From contig CM041465.1 of NCBI GenBank assembly GCA_023213395.1, forward strand, positions 116,691,741 through 116,755,740: a stretch of 64,000 bases of DNA. The letters run 5' to 3'. Positions within the stretch are counted from its first letter, which is position 1, and every line of letters starts with the position of its first letter. Under the pieces are notes generated by a model that ran no database searches, was not told where the DNA came from, and saw only the letters and a program-made list of their open reading frames with translations. Position numbers and translations under genes: made by a program. Positions 13,145 to 22,989 of this stretch are shown here, piece by piece. The stretch is from Cycas panzhihuaensis. Lineage: Eukaryota; Cycadophyta.

Positions 13145-13212
13145 CCTGCACCACGGTAGATTTCGTGGTACCGCGAGATTTACCATGGTACCGTGAAGTT
13201 TACCGCGGTGCG
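13145..13212. promoter_or_regulatory. GGTACC palindrome cluster in LTR U3
   Basis: A GC-rich cluster of near-palindromes (CGTGGTACCGCG, CCATGGTACCGTG, CCGCGGTGCG) about 130-190 bases upstream of the TATA-like box. Related clusters occupy the same place at 27328-27395 in the 3' LTR and at about 46565-46630 in Tat-B. The position suggests promoter or enhancer elements. That role is inference. Confidence 0.5.
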
Positions 13213-13339
13213 ACTATCACAACTTATTTTTTAAAATCCACTGTGGTAATTCTCATATTTATTACGGAACTGCCACATGTCTCACAACTTAACTCACTAC
13301 CAGTTGCACCCTAATTGCTCGATTAGGGTGGAGGCTGGG

Positions 13340-13348
13340 TATTTAAGT
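13340..13348 (+). promoter_or_regulatory. TATA-like box of the Tat-A LTR
   Basis: GGGTATTTAAGTC, with TATTTAAG as the likely core. It is kept in the 3' LTR at about 27515 and on the - strand in Tat-B near 32470 and, with one change, near 46437. Transcription would start some 30 bases downstream, placing R and U5 over the intron-like segment. Confidence 0.55.
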
Positions 13349-14544
13349 CTTACCTAATTTATTTTAGGGATCGTTTTACTCATTTTTGGAAGGATCACAA
13401 GGAAAAATGCCCTGCCCTCTGCTGTTCCTGGCTGCTCCACTACTGTTATAGGACCTGCAATCACTCTCTAGCACCCAGCTCTTCTTTGGTTTAGTTGTGA
13501 CATCTTCCCAGCCCCTTGCACACCTTGGAGAGAGCCTCTTTAAAGAGTTTCTAACACTTCCTTGCCCAGGCAGCCATCAAGTAGTCTCAAGTGCAGGCTT
13601 TCTCCTTCGGCCATCTTAGCAGGGGCTCCATACCTGCTACTCCACGGTCTTCCTATAGATTTCTTAGCCTCTTTCCAACAGATTTTGATAGAGGCAAATG
13701 CCTCCCATCTTCTCTATAGGTATTTGTTGGTTTAGGGTCTTCTCTTTGTCTAATTTATGCTCAGGTTTGCATGGTTATTTCTAGCCTATCTTAGCTTACT
13801 TCTGGAGGTTGTTTCTTGCCTTTGTCTTGGACTGTTTTCCCTACTATTAGGGCCTCCTTTCTTGCGTTTCACGCCTAGGACAACAGTCAAAAGGGGATAC
13901 ATAAGGTTTGGGATAGAGCTGGGTAGATTCCATATCACCTTCCACGCTCCCTAAGAGGATTTTTGCCCTCCAAACCTTCCCTTTTGCCCTGTGCTTCTCT
14001 TAGAGTGGAGTAAAGGTTTAGTAGGCTATTTCTAGCTGCTGAAATTAGCATTGGCACTTGTTGCAGCACTGGTTTGAGGGCTCATCTCTTGATTCAGATA
14101 ATACACATAAGCCCCGATTACCTTTCTTGGCTCAATCGCCCTCTCAATGGTCCAGTTTGCTTCTCGTAGCACCCCAGCCTTGTTGAGTTTTGACTTGGAC
14201 TCTTTTACATCTCTGCTATCCTATTTTCAGCCAGCCTTACAGCCATACCCTCACTACCTTGTGGCTTCTTGAGGGAGGGTAGGATTGCTCCTTGCGGGAG
14301 GTAGGCCACTCTGAGGCTTATCGACTTACCCACCATTTATTTGGATAGTTTTCTTTATAGTTTATTATTATAATATTAAATGCTAACATATATGTGTTGA
14401 GGCTTATGCTTGTTACATACATACACGTGTTGTTAGGATTCTATTTTATGCTACTAGCACCCTTTCTTTGGAAAGGGATACTCTCACTCACTTGCAGGTA
14501 CATAGAGGACACAAAGGACTCATCCCTTTCTCTCTTCCTTGTGG

Positions 14545-14624
14545 GTAAGTGTTTTTACTTACATTTTATTTTAGTATTTCATTTACTGCTATCATTTTTC
14601 TTTTTTCCTTTCTTTGCACTCTAG
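14545..14624 (+). other. Intron-like segment in 5' LTR of Tat-A
   Basis: 80 bases starting GTAAGT and ending TTTGCACTCTAG, T-rich throughout like plant introns. An acceptor-like CACTTGCAG lies 47 bases upstream (ending 14497), so 14498-14544 would be a 47-base exon. Equivalents occur at 28760-28839, 31181-31267 and 45147-45233. Joining the 47-base exon to the sequence after 14624 leaves one frame open to about 14760 in both Tat-A LTRs. Tat-B's exon is 46 bases, so that frame is not kept there. Confidence 0.5.
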
Positions 14625-15476
14625 TGTCGCTTCCGAGGAAGGTAAGGAAGCCCCGCGCTTCATCCTACCGCGACCCTTCTCGTTCGCCATGCTTTCTGGA
14701 GCGATCTTGGATACCTCGTGGGAATGCCACTGCTTCAACCGCATCTGCATTTCGGGTATGTGCTCTTGCTCTACTTCATTTTCTTTCCTTTAAAAGATTT
14801 TGCATGGTAGTAATTAGCTCATTTGAAAGGAAAAAGGAAACCAACTCTCTCTTTTGATTTATATTCTATTTATCACATTTCATGCATTATATCTATCATA
14901 GGAAAAGGTCTTAGGAAGTTTCCCCTCTTTTTACCTTTTCGCTTTACCTTGTAAACTCCATCCTTGTCCCATTGACTTGTTATGCTTGGTTTGGTTTACT
15001 TGCATGCGTCATAGTACTCTCTTCTCCCTTTATTGCTCTTTCGAACGGGGGAACTCTTGATCAATCAGTCATTCCCTTTCCCTTCATCCTCCCTCAGTTT
15101 TCTTCTGCCTAGCCATATAACTGAAAAGATCTCATTCGTAGGTTGCTCACCTACTTACCCTTTATTCATTTCCCTCTGCTCTAGGGAAACCCTCGAAGGG
15201 TTCTCTCCTTTCCCTTTCGGCCATCCAAGGGTAGGAGGATCCTTCTCTTAGATCTACCCAGGCTGATCTTTTGCCTTCTCTCTTCGTAACTGAAGCGAGG
15301 AACCACCTTTAGGTAGCTGGATACCATCCGCAGGTCCCAAACTTGCACTCTGGTGCACGGGGTGACCTGCGTGGTATTTGCCTTACTCGTAGGTTTTTAT
15401 CTTCTCTTGATAGTGTCATCGATCGCCCTTGTTATTCCTACTCAGTTAAGTAGCTATCTCATAGACACGCATCCAC

Positions 15477-15496
15477 TGGTGACCATACTGGGGATC
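15477..15496 (+). other. Primer-binding site of Tat-A
   Basis: TGGTGACCATACTGGGGATC begins one base after the LTR. Tat-B has the same site with one change at 44451-44470. The matching tRNA was not determined. Confidence 0.7.
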
Positions 15497-15679
15497 TGCT
15501 AGTAAGGGAGCTAGTTTCTGCTCTTTTCTATTAGTATTGCTACCTCCTTGTAGTTCTCTCCTATTTTGTTTTCCTCATTGGGTAGCCCCCAACGTGTGCT
15601 CTTTATTGCCCTTTCCTTCTCCTACAGTGTTAGTCAGCCTTGTATGTGATACTTCTCTCATCGCTTACATGGCTTACCT

Positions 15680-17960
15680 CCATTGTTAGAGGATCCTGGG
15701 TATCATCCCCTTCCTTTGTCAGATTTTGATTCGACTATGGAGGGATACCCTTCCGATTAGGCCTACCACACCTCAGCCTTAAGAACTCACAAGTTTCCCT
15801 CTTCTATTCCAAGATCCACCTAGGAGGGTGATGATCCTATTTACTACCCGGGTGACTAACGTCACCCACTTGACATCCATCCTCCTACCCATGTGGTAGA
15901 CGGATCTTTTTCTCTTGAGATTTATAACTCAGTTGGTGATTCTTATGAGGAATATCCTAAGGGATCTACTTCGTTTGAGGTCCTGTCTACCTCTTACGAG
16001 CATGTAGATACCCCTCCCGCCAATGTGGTTCAAGCTTTTAATGAGTGCCATCGTGCTGCTTGTCTTTAACCACATCCTAGATGGTTTGAAGATGCTTTCT
16101 GTGGGGGAGCCTCTTCTTTGTTTGCTCCTCCCCCGCTTCCTTCATCCTCATCTATTCCTCCTGAAACAACCAATCCCTTCATGCCTATACATGCATCCTG
16201 CTCCTTCCCTATTACTGTTGCGGGGATGCATGTTGCACCATCTATCCCTCAATAAGGTCCTAGTGCCTTAGGACCTTCCCGTGGTATGTCCTTCCCTCAG
16301 TTGAAGGTTAGCATACCCTTTCCTAGCCAAACTAATGTGACACATACTTCCTCTAGTAGGCCTGTCGGTCCTACTAACCCTTCAGCCATTAGTCATGTGG
16401 GACCCGCTCCCACACACCCTCAAAACTAGCCTGTTGGTTCTTCCTTTTACATCCCCCCAAGGTATACTTCTCAACCTTGGAGGCAGCGTAGAGGGAACCA
16501 CCTCCTAACTTATGGAGTGGATCCGCTACATCCATATAGGATTGCCCCACCTACGGGTGGCCTATATGGGCAAAACCTGGTGCCACATCCCCTTTTTCCG
16601 TCATCTAGTACAGTCCCTTTTACCATGCCTTCGCAAGGGAACCCAACTCCCTTCCAAGGCACTTATCCTCAAGTCCCCTTCTAGTAAGGGGCATTTCCTC
16701 AAGGAGGGATGGGTGTGTCACCCCTATCCGCTCCTTGCTCACTACCTACTATATCATTTGTTGATCCTACAGTCCAGGCAAGGGCATGTCCCTTCATAGA
16801 CTATAGATCAACACCTTTATCCATTGAGGCATTAATAACTAATCTGCCACCTCATCCTCCTGAAGTTTCTAGATTTGACAGAACTTCATCGCAAGATCTA
16901 GCTGAACATGTGCATAGTTTTTCTATGGCATGTATAAACTACTGGGCTTACGAGCATATCCTAATGAAATTATTTCCACGATTGTTATAGGGCAATGCCT
17001 TAAGTGGTTTTATTGCCTCCCTACCCACTCCATCTTTTCATTCCAGTAATTGGTGGATGAATTCATCAATTACTTTGATGTAGCTCATCCATTTGAGAGT
17101 GGAATGAAATCCCTCTTGTCGCTCAAACAAGGTCATGATGAGATGAATTGTGACTTTGTGAGACAATTCTATGACCTACTTCACTCCACTAAGGCCACGT
17201 TGCCCGAGGAGCTGAAGAGAGATCTTTTCGTTAATGCACTTTATCCTGAAGTACATGTGGAAGTCCTTAAAATGGGGCCAACCACATGCGACTCCATGAT
17301 CGCCAAGTGCTTAGCGTTAGAGGCTATTGAGATCCAATCTGGACTCAAGAAGCCTCTTAAGCCCTCACAGCGATGTGAGGTAGCACCTTCAACCAAGGAT
17401 ACTAAACCTCAACAGTCCTCTAAATCCTCTTCTCATCAAACTGAGAGGACTTTAGACCCCCTCACATCCACCATACGTTTATTCGAACGTACGATGAAGG
17501 AATTTAAACTCCAAGCCCTTTCATCTCTAACATCCAACAAACAAATTCAACAAGCAACTCAAGCTTCCCTTCCCAGGAATGGAAACTCCTAGTCCTCTCA
17601 AATGAGGAAGATAGATCCCCTGCTTAAGAAGAAGTGGTACTCCATTCATGGGGAGTACTTCCATGATGACTCACGTTGTAGGGATTAGCATCCCAAGGAT
17701 GCCCCTCGACGTGACTCCTCCCCTAAATAGGCCTCAAGGCCTAATTTAGACCAACCAGTTCACAATGATCTGTTTCCTAAACATGGGGAATGCGATCGCA
17801 ACACTCAATCCAAGAATAATCGAAATCGAGGAAGATCGCCAAATTCCTGTCATTCTCGTGATAAAGGGAAGGGTGCCTGGGATTCCTCCTCTTCCTCCCA
17901 TTCCCCTAACTATCGCATCCCATCACCTTTGCAGCCCCAGAACAAGGGGAAGAAGATGAT
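15680..17960 (+). pseudogene. Tat-A gag, broken
   Basis: Capsid and nucleocapsid precursor. The conserved frame opens at a TTG near 15680 (LLEDPGYHPLP); no in-frame ATG is evident there, and Tat-B is the same. A Pro/Ser-rich N-terminal third follows, then the retrotransposon gag core from about 16850 (PPHPPEVSRFD, DYRSTPLSIEAL). A frameshift near 17000 breaks it. The frame reopens at 17050-17592 (FINYFDVAHPFESG, LPEELKRDLF). The knuckle near 17625 reads WYSIHGEYFHDDSRC, where the first Cys of a C-H-H-C knuckle has become Tyr. Tat-B keeps that Cys. Several stops interrupt the frame. Confidence 0.85.
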
Positions 17961-18339
17961 CCAGATGCTTGAGGCTACTTCTTCTTATGCCCTTACTCTG
18001 TCTCAAGCTGCTAAAGAAGTAGCTGGTGCTTCTTCTTCTACTCCTTCTGATCCTCTTCTAGAGAACCCTCCTCTGGAAGTGCCTCTCTTCCCCAAGGCCA
18101 TTCCTGTGTGCCTGGGTTGTTATGATTTTTGAAGGGCACTTACCCAACCTACTGTGAAGGGTAAGCCTTTCTCCATCATGGACAAGCTCCATACCATTAC
18201 TGCAGGAATGTCCTTGATGAACGTTTTGAGGAGTTACCCCGAGTAGCAGACTCTCGTCCTAGAAGCTTTAGGATCGAATGATGTGCCTATTCATGCTTTG
18301 GGTGTCACCCAAAGTCGTGAACCCATTATTTCTTTTTAT
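17961..18339 (+). pseudogene. Tat-A gag-protease connector
   Basis: Reads LEATSSYALTLSQAAKEVAG and onward through PLFPKAIPVCLG, then over one stop at 18130 into MSLMNVLRSYPE and LEALGSNDVPIHALG. Tat-B has the same text on the - strand at 41650-41964, so the connector is coding in the ancestor. It has no domain I can name. Confidence 0.65.
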
Positions 18340-18735
18340 CCTAAGGACCTTCCTCCTGCATGTGAAAGGGAACGTCAGTGGAACTTCCCATTCACTATTA
18401 CCATCGATACACCTGATTGTACCCTGCAAAGGACTATTATTAACAACGGTTCTTTCGTGAATGCCATGCCCTTCCGTGTCATGTAAGAGCTTGGTATTTC
18501 TGCCTTGGAACCTGTTCCATGGCGATACCAAGATTATGACGGTAGCGAGAAGACCCCATTGGGATCTATCGCGATTCTGCTCACCCTCGAGGGTAAGACT
18601 ATCCTCGATGATGTTGTAGTCCTCGATGTTGACATTGACTACAACCTTCTCTTAGGTCGTCCATGGCTTGACTAAATGGGAGCCGTGTATTCAACTCTTT
18701 GGGGACAACTTAAATTCATCCATGATGGATGAATG
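18340..18735 (+). pseudogene. Tat-A aspartic protease, catalytic Asp lost
   Basis: The protease cuts the gag-pol precursor. The active-site box reads TIINNGSFVNAMP at 18433-18471. The codon at 18442-18444 is AAC where Tat-B has GAC, so the catalytic Asp is Asn here. The second family mark, a hydrophobic strand ending in Gly-Arg-Pro, is present as YNLLLGRPWLD near 18640-18675. Stops at 18484 and 18676 also break it. Confidence 0.8.
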
Positions 18736-19560
18736 AGGGTTATTCCCCGCGAACACCCACTAGCTAAACAAACCCATCCTATTAATCAGGCAAGCCAAGG
18801 TCCTTCTACGCATGCCTCGGCTTGCTCTATTGGTATACCCAATCTGTCTGAAGAAGATCCTGCATCTTCTTTTCCTAGTCTCACATATTTTGCTCCTATT
18901 GGCGTTGGGAGCTATGGGTACCTCGTCTCATTGAGTGACAACGAATTGCACAATAAGGATGAGGATTGTCTCCACCCTATCTCTTTCCTCTGCACTAGTA
19001 GGTCGCACCTATCTCATTCTAGATCTCCATCTAGAACCTCTTTCATTAGTGAGGCTAGCCACTCCTATGTGTCGCATGTCATTGCTTGCATTGACTTGCC
19101 CATCGTCAGTTCTTCCTCCTCATCACCTCCCGTAGGTGATGGCTTTAAAGAACTGCCTTTCGCTCCTTCTGAGGAGCCTCCTTTTGACTCTCTCTTAGAG
19201 TCTCGTGAGGAAGACGAGCAACCCAATGACCATCATGATCTCGTTGCCTCCACTTCCTCTAGCACTTCGTCTACTCAGAGTAAGGGCATCCATGGGATGG
19301 ATTACTTCGAGGATGATGAAGCCTTACTCGAGCACCTAGTGGGCTTCGTGCCTAACTTGCCTTCTGGTCACCACAGGCTTGGCCACTAGAAGATCCTTGC
19401 GATTGGGTCCACACTCATTGACCCAATCCCGTCTCCTATTCCATCTCCTCCCATTGACCTTGCCCCTCTCCACTTCGAGGAGGGGAATGCCATGTGCATG
19501 GGAGCAACCCAAGACATAGTCTTGGCCCTCGGCAAGGTCATTAAGGTTGGGATGGAATAC
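18736..19560 (+). pseudogene. Tat-A protease-RT linker, Ser/acidic rich
   Basis: One open frame of 218 codons at 18733-19389, continuing after one stop to 19607. It is rich in Ser, Pro, Asp and Glu, with SSSSSSPPVGDG, EESREEDEQPND-like acidic patches and STSSSTSST. Tat-B keeps the same linker at about 40420-41150 on the - strand with many substitutions. No catalytic domain is visible. Its length suggests a tether or an intrinsically disordered part of pol. Confidence 0.65.
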
Positions 19561-20990
19561 TCTCCTGATGAGGTAAGGGAGTATTCCCTTTTGTTCCAAG
19601 AGTTTTGAGATGTTTTCGCGTGGGATTATGCTGACATGAAGGGAATTGACCCTTCCATTGTCACCCATAATCTCACCACCATCCCTGGCACCGCCCCATG
19701 TGCTAGAAGTAGCGTCCCCTTCACTCGAAGCTCTCAACTGCCATTAAGATAGAAGTTGAGAAGCTCTTGGACACTGGACTCATTACTTCCATTGACTACC
19801 CTAAGTGGGTCTCCAATATTATCCATATTGCTAAAAAGAATGGGGCCATTCTTATATGTGTCGACTTCTGCAACATTAACAATGCTTATCCTAAAGACAA
19901 CTTTCCACTCCCCTTCATCGATCAAATCGTTGATCGAACCGCTGGATTCGAAGTCATGTCCTTAATGGATGGCTTCTTTGGTTATAACCAGATCCAGATC
20001 TCTCCTGAAGACCGCCACAAGATGGCCTTCACTACACCATGGGGTACCTTTGCCTACAAGGCAATGCCCTTTGGCCTTAAGAATGCAGGTGCTACTTACC
20101 AGAGAGCCATGCATTTCATCTTCCACAACCTCATTAATAACACATTGGAGGTCTTCATGGATGACATGATGGGTCTCTCACATGTTAGAGCCCATCATCC
20201 CTCTCACTTGTGATCTATCTTCTCACGATACCGTAAGTATTATGTTAGCCTAAACCTACTCAAGTGTGTGTTTACCATTACTTCGGGCAAACTCCTTGAA
20301 TTTCTTGTGTCCAAATAAGGAATCCAGATTGATCCTGACAAGGTTAGGGAAATCCTTAACATGCCAGCCCCTAGAACCCAATGATAGATTAAGTCATTTC
20401 TAGGTAGGCTCAGTTTTCTTAGGTGCTTCTTGGTAGACTTTGCCGTAAGCACTAAACCCCTTACGAACCTATTGAAGAAGGGAGCTCCTTTTGTTTGGTC
20501 TAACAAGACCTAAAAGGTCTTCGAAGGACTCAAGAAAGCCCTCGCTTCTGCTCCTATGTTGGCACCCCCTCGCTTCGATAGGCCCTTCATTCTTTATACC
20601 TCGGTGACCGACAAGTCCTTGGGCACTATGTTAGCTTAGGAGGATAACTCAAGGACTGAGAGGGCTATTTATTTTATCAGTCGCACTCTCGTGGCTACTA
20701 AACTTAATTACTCTCCTGCTAAGAAGGAGTGCCTCTCCTTGGTCCACGCGACCAATATGTTTAGACACTACTTGCTTGGTAATACCACCAAGGTGATCGT
20801 CTAATCTGATCCCTTGCGATACTTGCTCACTTATTCGGATTTGACAAGTAGGGCTAGTCATTGGGCCATCCTACTTCAAGAATTTGACCTTCATATCATC
20901 AACTAGAAATCAAAGAAGGGAATGGTAGTGGCCGATCAATTCGCAGATGCCCCTATTCCTAACTCCTTTGATGCTCCCATCGACGATTCT
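19561..20990 (+). pseudogene. Tat-A reverse transcriptase and RNase H, broken
   Basis: RT opens with YSLLFQEF, stop, DVFAWDYADMKGIDPS near 19587, with a frameshift near 19690-19750. It is then open at 19767-20210 through YPKWVSNI, AYPKDNFPLP, QISPEDRHKMAF, MPFGLKNAGATYQRAM and the catalytic box FMDDMMGLS near 20155, where both aspartates are kept. Connection and RNase H follow to about 20990 (PRFDRPFILYTSVTDKSLG, ERAIYFISRTL, SDPLRYLL). Stops at 20211, 20317, 20510 and later break it. RNase H is followed directly by integrase, with no second RNase H between them. Confidence 0.9.
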
Positions 20991-22297
20991 TTTCCTGATG
21001 AGTGCATCTTGATGATTCAGGATGTCTCTCCTCATCCACTCATCGACAATGCGTGGTATGGCGATATAGTGCAGTATCTCACACAACAACAATACTGCCC
21101 TGATGCTAGTAGTAAAGTTAGATCTCGCATCCAGACTTCTACTAGGTAATACTTCCTCATGGATGAAGTATTGTATAAGAGGTCCTTTGATGGGATCCTC
21201 CTCCGCTACGTCACTGCCGACGAAGTTGACCAAATACTCCGTGAATGCCACCATGGTATTTGTGGGGGCCACTTTGGAGGCTAGTCTATAGCTCAGAGGA
21301 TCCTTCGCATGGGTTATTTTTGGCCGTCCCTTTTCAAGGATGCCAACGCCTTTGCTCTGAGATGTTGGCAATGTTAGGAATATGCCAACATCTCCCATGT
21401 GCCTTCTGAGGCCCTTCACCCCATTGTTTCTCCATGGCCTTTTGCTCAGTGGGGGCTAGACCTCATCAGGGTTATTTCTCCACCTTTGTCATCGTAGCAT
21501 AAGTTTATCTTGACTGCCACAGAGTATTTCACCAAATAGGTGGAGACCATTCCCTTAATTACTACTCCTAGTAAAATGATAACTATATTTGTTTACCAGC
21601 ACATCATTTACCGTTTCGGGATTCCGGACATCCTAATCACTGACAATGGAATCCCCTTTTATAATAAGGAGATGGATGAGCTTTGTGAGAGGTTCAAGAT
21701 TTCTCATAAGACTTTTTCTCCTTACTACCCTTAGGGAAATGGCCAAGTGGAGTCTTTCAATAAGACTCTCGTTAATATCCTAAAGAAACTATTGCTTAGT
21801 CTCAAAGAGACTGGCACCTTTAACTGCCTTCTGCTTTGTGGGCTTACTGCACCTCTATCCGTTCTTCCACTGGAATGACTATGTTCTCCCTAGTCTACGG
21901 TACTGAGGCAGTACTCCCATTGGAGGTAGAGATTCCTTCTTTGCGAGTCTCTCTTTGAGGTCTCATCGATGAAGAGTCGATTCGTCAGGCTCACCTTTTG
22001 GACCTCGAGGCTTTGGATGAGAGATGCTTAGCTACTTATCAGGCTAACCTGGCATCCAAAGCTCACTCACAAAGGACCTACGATAAACATCTTTATTCTC
22101 ATCCTTTGTTTCCCATGGACCACGTCCTCAAACTTGAATATCTTCATGACCGTTTGACCAAATTTAAACCTCGATGGGTTGGCCCTTTCATCATTATCGA
22201 GACTCTCGATAATGGCGCGTATAGGATTGCCACCCTGGAAGGTCTTGGATTTGAGAAAGCTGTTAATGGAAAATTCCTTAAGAAGTTTTACTTGTGA
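20991..22297 (+). pseudogene. Tat-A integrase, broken
   Basis: Inserts element cDNA into the genome. The zinc-binding head spans about 21220-21380 (ECHHGICGGHF, then CWQC). The core keeps the acidic triad: WGLDLI near 21450, ITDNGIPF near 21640 and GNGQVESFNKTL near 21740. The C-terminal part is open at 21998-22297 (LKLEYLHDRLTKFKPRWVGPF, GAYRIATLEGLGF) and ends at TGA 22295-22297. Several stops and a frameshift near 21800 make it inactive. No chromodomain follows. Confidence 0.9.
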
Positions 22298-22989
22298 CCC
22301 TGCTGTCACTCCTTGCACGCTCTGAAATGAGCCTAAACTACCATCTTAAGTTGTTCCCATTTCTCCTAGCCATGGGTGGAATGACAATTTAAGATGGCCT
22401 CTCCCATTTCTTTCTGGTTCTTCCCATGGAATTCGTATTCCCATATCCTTTTGGGACTTTTGTCTTCCTATTTGGACATCCCCCAGTTAGGACGATGCTC
22501 TGGAGTATCGTTACTCTCCTCTTTCGCCTGGTGTTTCCTTCGCATATCCTGCTATGCTTCTCCATGGACGTGCATGTCACTCTATTTATAAACCTACATA
22601 TGCCTATCACCTCTACTTATGGTGGTCGTGTGTGCTCCTGTTAGATATATAGCCATGCATGGAAGGAAATACGTGTATCATATAATAAAGCATCTATAAC
22701 ATACATAACAAAACATACATGCCATCTACCACACATGATATACACATCATCTCATATCAAAATGGGGTACTAATTACCGTGTCTATATATATACATTAAA
22801 ATCATTTGTCACATCATACATATAGGAAGCCAGTGTCCTTGCAGGGGGGGTACAATTATATGACTCTATATATATGACCCCCTTGGAGGCCCATGCTTTC
22901 CCCTGCCAAAATCAAATACATATATCCTACCTTATTGCTGCCCTGTTCTTGGGGCACATCTCCTGGTCTGTATGATCCCTCTCCTGGGG
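22298..22989. other. Spacer with conserved G-run, Tat-A
   Basis: Non-coding interval between the converging ends of integrase and the antisense gene. It contains TTGCAGGGGGGGTACAAT at 22837-22854, kept base for base with all seven G in Tat-B (37082-37099, - strand). On the antisense strand this interval would hold the 3' end of the antisense mRNA. A role as a second polypurine tract is possible but unproved. Confidence 0.55.

Larger units (their letters stand above)
12699..15475 (+). repeat. 5' LTR of Tat-A
   Basis: 2777 bases, TGTTTCCCAGC to GCATCCA, matching 26880-29690. In the first 70 bases there are 4 differences, all transitions. In the last 55 there are 11, nearly all transitions. It holds a palindrome cluster (13145-13212), a TATA-like box (13340), and an intron-like segment (14545-14624). 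A GTAAGT donor-like site near 12742 is kept in all four Tat-A/B LTRs. Confidence 0.95.

Noticed and set aside
13757-13954. Hydrophobic small frame in the LTR, also near 27930
   Set aside because: It is present in both Tat-A LTRs only because LTRs are copies. The Tat-B equivalent is not kept in frame.
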